DNA from: Streptomyces sp. RerS4
Lineage (GTDB): Bacteria > Actinomycetota > Actinomycetes > Streptomycetales > Streptomycetaceae
Direction of reading: 5' to 3'
DNA: 64,000 nucleotides
Assembly: GCF_023515955.1 (NCBI RefSeq)
Contig: NZ_CP097322.1
Location: 1,924,001-1,988,000 of the forward strand
Positions 38,578 to 47,417 of the stretch are shown here, piece by piece. A program made the position numbers and the translations under genes. The notes under the pieces are model-generated. The model made no database searches, was not told the DNA's origin, and saw only the letters and a program-made list of their open reading frames with translations. The first letter of the stretch is position 1. Each line of letters begins with the position of its first letter.

Positions 38578-38599
38578 AGTCTAGGCGGCACCACCGACA
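38578..38599 (-). promoter_or_regulatory. SNF2-SWIM operon promoter, full RecA-independent (PafBC-type) damage motif
   Basis: On the minus strand TGTCGGTG (38592-38599), 8 nt, TAGACT (38578-38583) matches TGTCRGTG-N8-TAnnnT at all defined bases. Transcription would start near 38571, giving a ~60-nt leader before ATG 38509. Confidence 0.8.
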
Positions 38600-38761
38600 A
38601 CGCCGCTGACCTGTGCGTATACCGCCTTACGGACCCAACCGGCGGGCCGCACGGGCATCCCGATGTCCCGATTCCGCCACACTCCGTCGCCCCGCGCCCC
38701 GCAGGGGGTAAGCCTGTGGGCAGAGCGCCCATGCCCATCGGCTTTCACACGGGGAGACCAC

Positions 38762-39379
38762 ATGTTCCGAGGTACCGCCACCACCTCCGCCCTCACCACC
38801 GCCGTCCTCGCGGCGGCCGCCGCCCTCGTCCTCACCGCCTCGACCACCGCCGCGGCCGCCACCGCGCCCCGATTCCTGAACGGCACCGACCTGCCCCCGC
38901 ACCCTTCCTCCCCCTGGCAGGCGGGCAAGGTCACCAAAGGGCTGCCGGAAAACACGCCGTTCTGCCTGGAGGGCGTCCTGCCCGCGGCCGGCAGTTGGCA
39001 CCGAGCCTTCGGGACCGACGTCGACGCCGGAGCCGTCCAGATCTCGGTGCGCTCCGCGTCGGACGCCGCCGCGGCCAAGCTCGTCGGCACGCTGGAGCGC
39101 AAGGTCGCCGCCTGCGCCGCCGACTGGCTGCGCCGTACGCCCGGCGGCACGGCGTCCTGGCAGGACTACGGGAAGCTGTCCGTCGAGGAGGGCGCGCACG
39201 TCTACGGCGTCGACACCTCGATCCCCGACTCCGAGCCGGGTGTGCACCTCTTCGGCATCGGCCGGGACGGCTCCACGGTGACCGTCGTGAACTGGGGGCA
39301 GATGGGCCACCTCACCGACGCCCCCGTACCCGCCTTCAAGCAGACGACCACCAAGGCCGTGAACAAGCTGCACCCCTGA
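38762..39379 (+). CDS. Secreted protein of unknown function
   Basis: This is a 205-aa exported protein with an N-terminal signal peptide (FRGTATTSALTTAVLAAAAALVLTA, cleavage near residue 35). The mature part holds two Cys (PFCLEG and VAACAADWL) that probably form a disulfide, and alternating beta and alpha segments (AVQISVRSASDAAAAKLVGTLERKV, VHLFGIGRDGSTVTVVNWGQMG). The layout recalls PknH_C-like extracellular sensor domains, but I cannot make that call with confidence. GGGGAGA lies 6 nt before the ATG. It is transcribed divergently from the SNF2 operon. Confidence 0.7.
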   Translation: MFRGTATTSALTTAVLAAAAALVLTASTTAAAATAPRFLNGTDLPPHPSSPWQAGKVTKGLPENTPFCLEGVLPAAGSWHRAFGTDVDAGAVQISVRSASDAAAAKLVGTLERKVAACAADWLRRTPGGTASWQDYGKLSVEEGAHVYGVDTSIPDSEPGVHLFGIGRDGSTVTVVNWGQMGHLTDAPVPAFKQTTTKAVNKLHP

Positions 39380-39427
39380 CCCGAACCACGGCCTGACCCG
39401 AACCCCCGGCCTGACCCGAACCCCCGG
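39375..39427. repeat. Three tandem copies of an ~18-bp unit
   Basis: CCTGACCCGAACCCCCGG occurs at 39392-39409 and 39410-39427, with an imperfect copy at 39375-39391 that includes the stop codon of the preceding gene. No function is apparent. Confidence 0.7.
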
Positions 39428-39482
39428 CGCTCCCGCGTGGCAGCATGGAATCAAGGCCTCGACACGGGACGGGGGCGATGGC

Positions 39483-39758
39483 ATGCGGAGCGGGAACGAG
39501 CCGGTGACCGCCCGTAGTCCGCTGCGGCTGCGGTTCTGGCTGAGTCTGTGGGGGATGATCTGGGCCGCCGCCGGCGCGGCCGTGTTCTCGGTGGTCGGCC
39601 GCGGCGGGTGGGCGGCGGCCTGCGCGGCGCTCTTCGTGCTGGCCGCCGTGGACCTGGCCGTCGTCGTCCGGCACATCCACCAGGGTCCGCACTACCAGCC
39701 GGGCCGGAACATCCCTCCGTACGAGCCCCCGCACCCGGGACCCCCGCACCCGCGCTGA
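39483..39758 (+). CDS. Small membrane protein (DUF6343-like)
   Basis: This is a 91-aa protein with two predicted transmembrane helices (FWLSLWGMIWAAAGAAVFSVV and WAAACAALFVLAAVDLAVVV). A conserved cytoplasmic-type tail follows: VRHIHQGPHYQPGRNIPPYEPP. It matches what I recall of the Streptomyces DUF6343 family. The function is unknown. The ATG is the first in frame and no strong ribosome-binding site is visible. Confidence 0.65.
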   Translation: MRSGNEPVTARSPLRLRFWLSLWGMIWAAAGAAVFSVVGRGGWAAACAALFVLAAVDLAVVVRHIHQGPHYQPGRNIPPYEPPHPGPPHPR

Positions 39759-39775
39759 CCTCCGGGGGGGGCCGC

Positions 39776-40198
39776 TCAGTCCTCGAAGCCTGCCGCCGCC
39801 ACGTACTCGGGCTGCGGGTCGAGGGCGGCGGCGAGCCGGAAGTGCCGGCGGGCCCGCTCGTCGCGGCCGGAGCGCTGGTGCGTGCGGCCGAGCGCGAAGT
39901 GGGCGAAGGCGTTGTCCGGCTCCCGCTCCAGGACCAGCTCGAATTCCAGCTCGGCCGCCCGCAGCTGCGCGGACGCGAAGAAGGCCCGTGCGCGCAGCAG
40001 CCGGGCCGCGGTGTTCTCGGGGTGGGCGGCTATGACGGAGTCGAGCAGCCGGACCGCGCCACGCGGATCGCGGGCGGCGAGGAGCTGCTCGGCGGCCCGG
40101 TAGTCGATGACGTGCGTCTCCGGGCTCACCGACCCCGACGACGGTCGGGGCTCCGGGGAGTCGGACGGGTGCTCGGACGGTGGCGTGGTGTCGGACAC
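39776..40198 (-). CDS. Tetratricopeptide-repeat protein
   Basis: This is a 140-aa protein. The first ~30 residues are Ser/Pro rich, followed by about three TPR units (YRAAEQLLAARDPRGAVRLLDSVIAAHPENTAA, LLRARAFFASAQLRAAELEFELVLEREPDN, AFAHFALGRTHQRSGRDERARRHFRLAAALDP). Such proteins mediate protein-protein contact. GTG 40198 is chosen because GGAAGGAAGG lies ~6 nt upstream. It is located 83 bp downstream of coaE on the same strand and may be co-transcribed. Confidence 0.82.
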   Translation of the reverse strand: MSDTTPPSEHPSDSPEPRPSSGSVSPETHVIDYRAAEQLLAARDPRGAVRLLDSVIAAHPENTAARLLRARAFFASAQLRAAELEFELVLEREPDNAFAHFALGRTHQRSGRDERARRHFRLAAALDPQPEYVAAAGFED

Positions 40199-40281
40199 AG
40201 TGCCTTCCTTCCCTCTCGGCGCGACTTCAACGCCCGGCGCGAGGGCCGCTATTCCGGCGGCTCCGGGCACGCCCACGCCGC

Positions 40282-40929
40282 CTACGCCGGGTCGACCGCC
40301 TCCGGTGTCCCTGCCGCCTTCGCCGCCGAGACGGCGGCCGCGCGGGCGGTCAGCTCCTGCCACACCGAGCGGACCTGCGGCTCCAGCGCCTCCAGGGGGC
40401 CGTCGTTGTCGATCACGAGCGTGGCCACCGCCAGCCGCTGTTCCCGCGTGGCCTGCGCGGCCATCCGGGCGCGGGCCTCGTCCTCGGTCATGCCGCGCAG
40501 CGCGGTCAGCCGGGCCAGCTGCGTCCCCGGGGACGCGTCCACGACCACGACGAGGTCGTACAGCGGTGCGAGCCCGTTCTCCGTAAGCAACGGTACGTCG
40601 TGCACCACGATGGCGTCGGGTCCCGCCGCCGCCTCCAGCTCGGCGGAACGGGCTCCGACCAGCGGGTGCACGATCGCGTTGAGCGTGCGCAGCTTCTCCG
40701 GGTCGGCGAACACGAGCGCTCCGAGCGCGGGCCGGTCCAGTCGCCCGTCGGCGGTCAGGACGGACTCCCCGAAGGCCTCCACGACGGCCGCGAGGCCGGG
40801 CGTGCCGGGCTCCACGACCTCCCGCGCGATCCGGTCGGCGTCCACCACGACCGCCCCGTACCCCGCCAGCAGCCGCGAGACCTCGCTCTTGCCGGCACCG
40901 ATTCCGCCCGTCAGGCCCACTTTCAACAT
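40282..40929 (-). CDS. coaE: Dephospho-CoA kinase
   Basis: This enzyme phosphorylates the 3'-OH of dephospho-CoA, the last step of CoA synthesis. The 215-aa protein opens [17 protein letters not shown] (Walker A GGIGAGKS, residues 8-15). It has [47 protein letters not shown] and the lid REQRLA. The ATG at 40929 has TAGTGT (40937-40942) 7 nt upstream, indicating a leaderless mRNA and excluding the longer start at 40953. The C-terminus has a short Ala-rich tail. Confidence 0.95.
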   Translation of the reverse strand: MLKVGLTGGIGAGKSEVSRLLAGYGAVVVDADRIAREVVEPGTPGLAAVVEAFGESVLTADGRLDRPALGALVFADPEKLRTLNAIVHPLVGARSAELEAAAGPDAIVVHDVPLLTENGLAPLYDLVVVVDASPGTQLARLTALRGMTEDEARARMAAQATREQRLAVATLVIDNDGPLEALEPQVRSVWQELTARAAAVSAAKAAGTPEAVDPA

Positions 40930-40977
40930 GCTCAGCACACTAGGGCCCGTCATGCGGCCGCTGCCACCCCCTACGGC

Positions 40978-41916
40978 TTACGCCTCGCCCTCACGCTCCG
41001 CGAGGAAGCGCTCGAACTCGCGCCCGATCTCGTCCGCCGAGGGGATCTCGGCCGGTTCGGCGATCATGTTGCCCCGGGTCTCGGCCCCGGCGGCGGCGTC
41101 GTACTGGTGCTCCAGCCCCTGGACCAGGCTGACCAGCTCCTCGTCGCCCTCCCGGATCTGCCGGTCGATCTCGGTCTGCGTCCGGTGGGCCTCCGTCCGC
41201 AGCGCGTGCGCCACCGCCGGCAGGACCAGCCCGGTCGCGGCGGTGATCGCCTCCAGGGCGGTCAGCGCGGCGTCCGGGTACGCGGAGCGGGCGACGTAGT
41301 GCGGCACGTGCGCCGCGACGCCGAGCACGTCGTGCCCGGACTGGCTCAGCCGGAACTCGACCAGCGACTCGGCGCTGCCGGGCACCTGCGCCTCGTCGAA
41401 CGGGCTGCGGTGGCCGGGCATGAGGTCGGTGCGGTTGCCGTGCGGGGTGATGCCGACGGGCCGGGTGTGCGGCACGCCCATGGGGATGCCGTGGAAGTTG
41501 ACCGACAGCCGGACGCCGAGCCGCTCGACGATCTGCCGGACGGCGAGCGCGAAGCGCTCCCACTCGACGTCGGGCTCGGGGCCGGAGAGCAGCAGGAACG
41601 GCGCGCCGGTGGCGTCCTGGACGAGGCGCACCTCCAGGCGCGGCTCCTCGAACTCGCTCCAGTGGTCGCGCTGGAAGGTCAGGAGCGGCCGGCGGGCCCG
41701 GTAGTCGACCAGCCGGTCGGCGTCGAAGCGGGCGACGACCTGGTGCGGCAGGGTGTCGAGGAGTCGCTCGACGATCTGCTCGCCGGTCTCGCCCGCGTCG
41801 ATGTAGCCCTCGAAGTGGTAGAGCATGACCAACCCGGCCGAGTCCTGGGCCAGCGCCAGGTCGGCCACCGCCAGACCCTTGGCGTCCCATTCGTACAGAC
41901 CCTGTGGATCAAGCAC
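40978..41916 (-). CDS. PAC2-family protein (proteasome-assembly-chaperone-like)
   Basis: This is a ~312-aa PAC2-fold protein. It starts [52 protein letters not shown], has the conserved [21 protein letters not shown] and [23 protein letters not shown], and ends in a long charged helix ([33 protein letters not shown]). Actinobacterial PAC2 proteins are soluble and of unsettled function. I chose GTG 41916 with GGAGGA ~9 nt upstream; GTGs at 41922 and 41925 are alternatives. Confidence 0.88.
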   Translation of the reverse strand: MLDPQGLYEWDAKGLAVADLALAQDSAGLVMLYHFEGYIDAGETGEQIVERLLDTLPHQVVARFDADRLVDYRARRPLLTFQRDHWSEFEEPRLEVRLVQDATGAPFLLLSGPEPDVEWERFALAVRQIVERLGVRLSVNFHGIPMGVPHTRPVGITPHGNRTDLMPGHRSPFDEAQVPGSAESLVEFRLSQSGHDVLGVAAHVPHYVARSAYPDAALTALEAITAATGLVLPAVAHALRTEAHRTQTEIDRQIREGDEELVSLVQGLEHQYDAAAGAETRGNMIAEPAEIPSADEIGREFERFLAEREGEA

Positions 41917-42064
41917 CGTCACCACTCCTCCCTCGCCGCGCGTTCTCAGGGAAGAACGCCCAAGGGGGCCGCAGCATTCCCCAGTTGGCCCGATTCGCGT
42001 GAACTCGGCGTGTCGCGACAGGCGGAGGAGAGGACAGTAGGGCAGGGGGGCAAGGGGGCTGACG

Positions 42065-42102
42065 CGACGAGGCCCGCCCCCCGAAGGGGACGGGCCTCGT
42101 CG
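42065..42102. terminator. rpsA terminator hairpin
   Basis: CGACGAGGCCCG (42065-42076) pairs with CGGGCCTCGTCG (42091-42102), and the inner CCCC and GGGG extend the stem around a small loop. It lies ~54 bp after the rpsA stop, in its direction of transcription. Confidence 0.8.
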
Positions 42103-42155
42103 TTCAGCTCAGCTCAGCTCACGTCGTGACGTGGAGCCCGTGCCGTGCGCTGCGA

Positions 42156-43670
42156 TCAGCTCTGGCCGCCGGCCAGCTTCTCGCGGAGCGCGGCGAGGGC
42201 CTCGTCGGACGCCAGGGCGCCGGAGGTCTCGTCCGCACCCTCGGAGGAGTAGGAGCCACCCGAGACGCCCGCACCGGCGTTGCCACCGGCGGCCGGGGCG
42301 GCAGCGCCCTCGGCAGCGGCGGCCTCGTCGGCCTCGCGGCTCTTGATGACCTGCGCCTGGTGCTGCTCGAAGCGGACCTGCGCCTCGGCGTACTGGCGCT
42401 CCCACGTCTCGCGCTGGGTCTCGTAGCCCTCGAGCCAGTCGTTGGTCTCGGGGTCGAAGCCCTCGGGGTAGATGTAGTTGCCCTGGTCGTCGTAGGACGC
42501 GGCCATGCCGTACAGGGTCGGGTCGAACTCGACCGACGCCGGGTCGGCACCGAAGGACTCGTTGGCCTGCTTGAGGGACAGCGAGATCCGGCGACGCTCC
42601 AGGTCGATGTCGATGACCTTGACGAAGATCTCGTCGTTGACCTGGACGACCTGCTCCGGGATCTCCACGTGGCGCTCGGCCAGCTCGGAGATGTGGACCA
42701 GACCCTCGATGCCCTCGTCCACGCGGACGAACGCACCGAACGGAACCAGCTTGGTGACCTTACCCGGGACGACCTGACCGATCTGGTGGGTCCGGGCGAA
42801 CTGCTGCCACGGGTCCTCCTGCGTCGCCTTCAGCGACAGGGAGACGCGCTCGCGGTCCATGTCCACGTCGAGGACCTCGACGGTGACTTCCTGACCGACC
42901 TCGACGACCTCGGACGGGTGGTCGATGTGCTTCCAGGACAGCTCGGAGACGTGCACGAGACCGTCGACGCCACCCAGGTCCACGAAGGCACCGAAGTTGA
43001 CGATCGAGGAGACGACGCCGGAGCGGACCTGACCCTTCTGCAGGGTGGTGAGGAACGTCTGACGAACCTCGGACTGGGTCTGCTCGAGCCAGGCACGGCG
43101 GGACAGGACCACGTTGTTGCGGTTCTTGTCCAGCTCGATGATCTTCGCCTCGAGCTCCTTGCCCACGTAGGGCTGGAGGTCGCGGACGCGGCGCATCTCG
43201 ACGAGAGAGGCCGGCAGGAAGCCGCGGAGGCCGATGTCGAGGATGAGACCACCCTTGACGACCTCGATGACGGTACCGGTGACGATGCCGTCTTCTTCCT
43301 TGATCTTCTCGATCGTGCCCCAGGCACGCTCGTACTGAGCGCGCTTCTTGGACAGGATCAGGCGGCCTTCCTTGTCCTCCTTCTGGAGAACCAGGGCCTC
43401 GATCTCGTCGCCGACCTTGACGACCTCGTTCGGGTCGACGTCGTGCTTGATCGAGAGCTCGCGGCTCGGGATCACGCCTTCCGTCTTGTAACCGATGTCG
43501 AGCAGGACCTCGTCCCGGTCGACCTTCACGATGACGCCGTCGACGATGTCGCCGTCGTTGAAGTACTTGATCGTCTCGTCGATCGCGGCCAGGAAGGCTT
43601 CCGCGTTACCGATGTCGTTGACCGCTACCTGCGGAGGGGTGGTGGCGGTGGTCTCGGTGCTGCTCGTCAT
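42156..43670 (-). CDS. rpsA: 30S ribosomal protein S1
   Basis: This protein binds mRNA near the ribosomal platform and helps initiation. The 504-aa product has four S1 (OB-fold) domains at about residues 35-105, 122-190, 207-276 and 293-362. Each ends in the repeated SRR or SLSLK pattern, for example NFGAFVDLGGVDGLVHVSELSWKH and PFGAFVRVDEGIEGLVHISELAE. Four rather than six domains is normal for actinobacteria. The C-terminal ~140 residues are acidic/Ala/Gly rich. The ATG at 43670 is chosen over longer frames because the family starts here. The ~195-nt leader is structured. Confidence 0.97.
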   Translation of the reverse strand: MTSSTETTATTPPQVAVNDIGNAEAFLAAIDETIKYFNDGDIVDGVIVKVDRDEVLLDIGYKTEGVIPSRELSIKHDVDPNEVVKVGDEIEALVLQKEDKEGRLILSKKRAQYERAWGTIEKIKEEDGIVTGTVIEVVKGGLILDIGLRGFLPASLVEMRRVRDLQPYVGKELEAKIIELDKNRNNVVLSRRAWLEQTQSEVRQTFLTTLQKGQVRSGVVSSIVNFGAFVDLGGVDGLVHVSELSWKHIDHPSEVVEVGQEVTVEVLDVDMDRERVSLSLKATQEDPWQQFARTHQIGQVVPGKVTKLVPFGAFVRVDEGIEGLVHISELAERHVEIPEQVVQVNDEIFVKVIDIDLERRRISLSLKQANESFGADPASVEFDPTLYGMAASYDDQGNYIYPEGFDPETNDWLEGYETQRETWERQYAEAQVRFEQHQAQVIKSREADEAAAAEGAAAPAAGGNAGAGVSGGSYSSEGADETSGALASDEALAALREKLAGGQS

Positions 43671-43676
43671 GTGGGA

Positions 43677-43730
43677 AAGGGCTCCGGTTACGGACAGAAA
43701 GTCGTAGGTACTGCTACGCCGGGAGCCCTT
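43677..43730 (-). promoter_or_regulatory. rpsA leader hairpin that masks the Shine-Dalgarno region
   Basis: On the minus strand AAGGGCTCC (43722-43730) pairs perfectly with GGAGCCCTT (43677-43685), enclosing an inner CGTAG/CTACG hairpin. GGAGC, 12 nt before the ATG, is the only ribosome-binding-site candidate and lies in the downstream arm. Folding would therefore block initiation. This suggests translational control, perhaps feedback by S1. Confidence 0.55.
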
Positions 43731-43870
43731 ATCGGCATCTGCCGAAGAAGCCGGACAGCCAAAGAAGCCCTGATCCCCGAAGGGGAGGGGCCTCGAAAAC
43801 CGAGGGGACATCAACAGATGCAAGCGCAGCCTGCTAGGTCTGAGGAGCACAGGCTCGCAGCGCAACTTGT

Positions 43871-43899
43871 AGCATACGGGGGCAGCCGGACAGGGTCAA
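43871..43899 (-). promoter_or_regulatory. rpsA promoter (HrdB-type)
   Basis: TTGACC (43894-43899), a 17-nt spacer and TATGCT (43871-43876) on the minus strand are near consensus for the principal sigma factor. This is the strongest housekeeping promoter seen in the window. The start site would be near 43864. Confidence 0.8.
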
Positions 43900-44033
43900 T
43901 GCGCGAAGGCGCACACCGCGGGCGGATCACCGCATAACCGGCACAATTCGTGTGCGGGGACGCCGTGATGGGCCGTCCACATTCGCCACACATCTCTTAC
44001 GCCACCCATCCGCAGACTACGACGACGGGCCCC

Positions 44034-44888
44034 ATGAACCAAGAGGACCACTCCCCCCAGGACGCGTACGCGTCCGACGGCGCCGCCCTGGACGCCGACG
44101 ACGCCGAGGCCACCCGACGTGACGCCGGGGAGGCGGAGAGCAGCCGCGCGAGCCGGGGCTGGTGGGACCGCAACGCCGACGAGTACCAGAGCGAGCACGG
44201 CGCCTTCCTCGGCGACGACCGCTTCATCTGGGGCCCCGAGGGCCTCGACGAGGCCGACGCCGCCCTGCTGGGCCCCGCCGACTCCCTCAAGGACAAGGAC
44301 GTCCTGGAGATCGGCGCCGGCGCCGCCCAGTGCGCGCGCTGGCTCGCCGCGCGCGGCGCCCGCCCGGTGGCCCTGGACCTCTCGCACCGCCAGCTCCAGC
44401 ACGCCCTGCGCATCGGCGGCGGCATCCCGCTGGTCGAGGCGGACGCCGGCCGGCTGCCCTTCCGCGACGCCTCCTTCGACCTGGCGTGCTCCGCCTACGG
44501 GGCGGTCCCCTTCGTCGCCGACCCGGTCAACGTCATGCGCGAGGTGCACCGCGTCCTGCGCCCCGGCGGCCGCTGGGTCTTCTCCGTCACCCACCCCATC
44601 CGCTGGGCCTTCCCCGACGAGCCCGGCCCCGAGGGCCTGTCCGTCTCCGCGTCCTACTTCGACCGGACGCCGTACGTCGAGCAGGACGAGGAGGGCCGCG
44701 CCGTCTACGTCGAGCACCACCGCACCCTCGGCGACCGGGTCCGGGACGTGGTGGCGGGCGGCTTCCGCCTCGTGGACCTCGTCGAACCGGAGTGGCCGGC
44801 CTGGAACGACCAGGAGTGGGGCGGCTGGTCCCCGCTGCGCGGCAACCTGATCCCCGGGACCGCGATCTTCGTCTGCGAGCGCGACTGA
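44034..44888 (+). CDS. Class I SAM-dependent methyltransferase
   Basis: This is a 284-aa methyltransferase. After an acidic N-terminal tail (~40 residues) comes SRGWWDRNADEYQSEHGAFL. The SAM site is DVLEIGAGAAQCARWLAARGARPVALDLSHRQLQHA, followed by VEADAGRLPFRDASFDLACSAYGAVPFVAD and RVLRPGGRWVFSVTHPIRW. The HPIRWAFPDEPG segment and the C-terminal WPAWNDQEWGGWSPLRG are typical of a conserved actinobacterial subgroup of unknown substrate. hrpB starts 1 bp after its stop, so the two are co-transcribed. Confidence 0.85.
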   Translation: MNQEDHSPQDAYASDGAALDADDAEATRRDAGEAESSRASRGWWDRNADEYQSEHGAFLGDDRFIWGPEGLDEADAALLGPADSLKDKDVLEIGAGAAQCARWLAARGARPVALDLSHRQLQHALRIGGGIPLVEADAGRLPFRDASFDLACSAYGAVPFVADPVNVMREVHRVLRPGGRWVFSVTHPIRWAFPDEPGPEGLSVSASYFDRTPYVEQDEEGRAVYVEHHRTLGDRVRDVVAGGFRLVDLVEPEWPAWNDQEWGGWSPLRGNLIPGTAIFVCERD

Positions 44889-44889
44889 C

Positions 44890-47417
44890 GTGATCCGTAC
44901 CGCCGCCCTCGACGCCCTGCCCGTACGGGAGGTCCTCCCCGCGCTCGCCGCGGCCCTGGACGCCCGCGGCGCCGCCGTGCTGTGCGCCCCGCCCGGCACC
45001 GGCAAGACGACGCTGGTGCCGCTGGTACTGGCGGGGCTGGTGGGGGGCGGCGTACGGCGCCGGGTGCTCGTCGCCGAGCCCCGGCGGATCGCGGCACGGG
45101 CGGCGGCGCGGCGGATGGCCTGGCTGCTGGGCGAGGCCGTCGGCGGCTCCGTCGGCTTCACGGTGCGCGGGGAGCGGGTCGCGGGCCCGGACACGGTCGT
45201 GGAGGTGGTCACCACCGGTGTGCTGCTCCAGCGCCTCCAGCGGGACCAGGAACTGGCCGGCGTGGACGTGGTGGTCCTGGACGAGTGCCACGAGCGGCAC
45301 CTCGACGCCGACACCGCCGCCGCGTTCCTGTTGGACGTACGGGAGACCCTGCGCCCGGACCTGCGGCTGGTGGCGGCCTCCGCGACGACCGACGCGGCCG
45401 GCTGGGCCGCTCTGCTGGGGGGCGCGGACGGGGACGCCCCGGTGGTGGAGGCGGCCGGGGTCGCGTACCCGGTGGAGACGGTGTGGGCGCCGCCGGCGCG
45501 GCCGGTGCGACCGCCGCACGGGATGCGGGTGGATCCGGCGCAGCTGGCGCACGTGGCGTCGGTGGTGCGGCGGGCGCTCGGCGAGCGTTCGGGTGACGTG
45601 CTGTGCTTCCTGCCCGGGGTGGGCGAGCTGGCGAAGGTCGCCGGGCTGCTCGGCGGGGTGGACGCGCACGTGCTCCAGTTGCACGGTCGGGCGCCGGCGC
45701 AGGTACAGGAGGCGGCGCTGACGGCCTCGGAGCACCGCCGGGTGATCCTGGCGACGGCGGTCGCGGAGTCCAGCCTGACGGTGCCGGGCGTCCGGGTGGT
45801 CGTGGACAGCGGCCTGGCCCGCGAGCCCCGGGTCGACCACGCCCGGGGGCTGGGGGCGCTCGCGACGGTACGGGCGTCCCGCGCGGCGGGCCGCCAGCGC
45901 GCGGGCCGCGCCGGGCGGAGGCGCCCGGGGCGGTGTACCGCTGCTGGGACCGGGCGGAGGACGGGCGGCTGCCGGCTTTCCCCGCGCCGGAGATCCGCGT
46001 CGCGGACCTGGCGCGCTTCGCGCTGGAGGCCGCCTGCTGGGGCGACCCGGACGCGTCGGGGCTGGCGCTGCCGGATCCGCCGCCGGCCGGGGCCATGGCC
46101 GCCGCCCGGGAGGTGCTGACCGCCGTCGGGGCGGTGGACGCGACCGGGCGCCCCACGTCGCGCGGGCGGCGCATGGTCCGCATGGGCGTGCACCCGCGGC
46201 TCGCGCGGGCCCTGCTGGACGGGGCCGCGGTGCTGGGCGCGCGGCGGACCGCGGAGGTGGTGGCCCTGCTGAGCGAGGAGCCGCCGCGCGGGTACGGGGA
46301 CGACCTGGCGGGCGCCTGGCGGACGGCGCGGGCCGGCGGGGACGCGTACGCCGCCCGCTGGCGGGCCGAGGCGCGCCGGCTGGAGCGGGCGGTGGGCTCG
46401 GGTGAGTCCGCGGCCACCGCCGGCGCGCGGCTCGGTGACGACGCGGCGGCCGGGCTGGTCGCGGCCCTGGCCTTCCCGGAGCGGGTGGCGCGGGCGCGCG
46501 GCGCGGGCGCGTTCCTCATGGCCTCGGGGACGGGAGCCGAGCCGGACGGCGCGTCCGCGCTGCGCGACGCGCCCTGGCTGGCGGTGGCCGTCGCCGACCG
46601 GGCCCCGCACGCGGCGTCGGCGCGGGTCCGGCTGGCCGCGCCGATCGACGCCGGCACGGCGCGGGAGGCCGCCGCGCACCTGCTGACCTCCGGCGCGGAG
46701 GTGCGCTGGGAGGACGGCGACGTGGTCGCCCGCTCCGCCGAGCGGCTCGGGGCGATCGAGCTGGTCACGCGCCCGCTGCGGGATCCCGATCCGGCGGCGG
46801 TACGGGCCGCCCTGCTGGCCGGGCTGCGCGCCGAGGGCCTGGACCTGCTGCGCTGGTCCCCCGACGCGCGGGCGCTACGGGCCCGGCTGGCGTTCCTGCA
46901 CCGCGTGCGGGGCGGGGCCTGGCCCGACGTGGCCGGGGAGGAGGAGCTGGTGGAGCGGGCCGACGACTGGCTGGAGCCGGAGCTGTCGCGGGCCCGGCGC
47001 CGCGCCGACCTCGGCCGGATCGACGCCGGTCAGGCCCTGAACCGGCTGCTGCCCTGGGCCGAGGGTGAGGCGGCCCGGCTGGACGAGCTGGCCCCGGAGC
47101 GGATCGAGGTGCCGAGCGGTTCGCGGATACGGGTGGACTACGGCGACGGCGGCGGGCAGCCCGTCCTGGCGGTGAAGCTCCAGGAGCTGTTCGGGCTGGC
47201 CGAGACGCCGAGGGTGGCGGGGGTTCCCGTACTGGTGCACCTGCTGTCGCCCGCCGGCCGGCCGGCCGCCGTCACCGCCGACCTGGCGTCCTTCTGGCAG
47301 GGCGGCTACCGGGCCGTGCGCGCGGAGCTGCGGGGCCGCTACCCGAAGCACCCGTGGCCCGAGGACCCCTCGACCGCCGAGCCGACCCGGCACACCAACG
47401 CCCGGCTCAGGCGGTGA
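44890..47417 (+). pseudogene. hrpB: ATP-dependent helicase HrpB, frame split near 45917
   Basis: This is a DEAH-box helicase. The first ~340 residues contain Walker A CAPPGTGKTTLVPL, DECHERHLD, SATTD, ATAVAESSLTVPGVRVVVDSG and motif VI GRQRAGRAGR. Directly after motif VI the frame turns Arg rich. The following frame continues with APGAVYRCWDRAEDGRLPAFPAPEI, through the HrpB-specific C-terminal domain (LNRLLPWAEGEAARLDELAPERIEVPSGSRIRVDY), to the stop at 47417. Adding one G at 45917-45918 (CGG to CGGG) restores a continuous 842-aa HrpB, the normal size. The cellular role of HrpB is unclear. The 3' end overlaps the convergent DUF3068 gene by 11 bp. Confidence 0.85.

Noticed and set aside
42126..43937. 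A 603-codon plus-strand frame opposite rpsA
   Set aside because: It is the complement of the S1 domains, rich in Val/Asp/Leu by codon mirroring, with no start signals.
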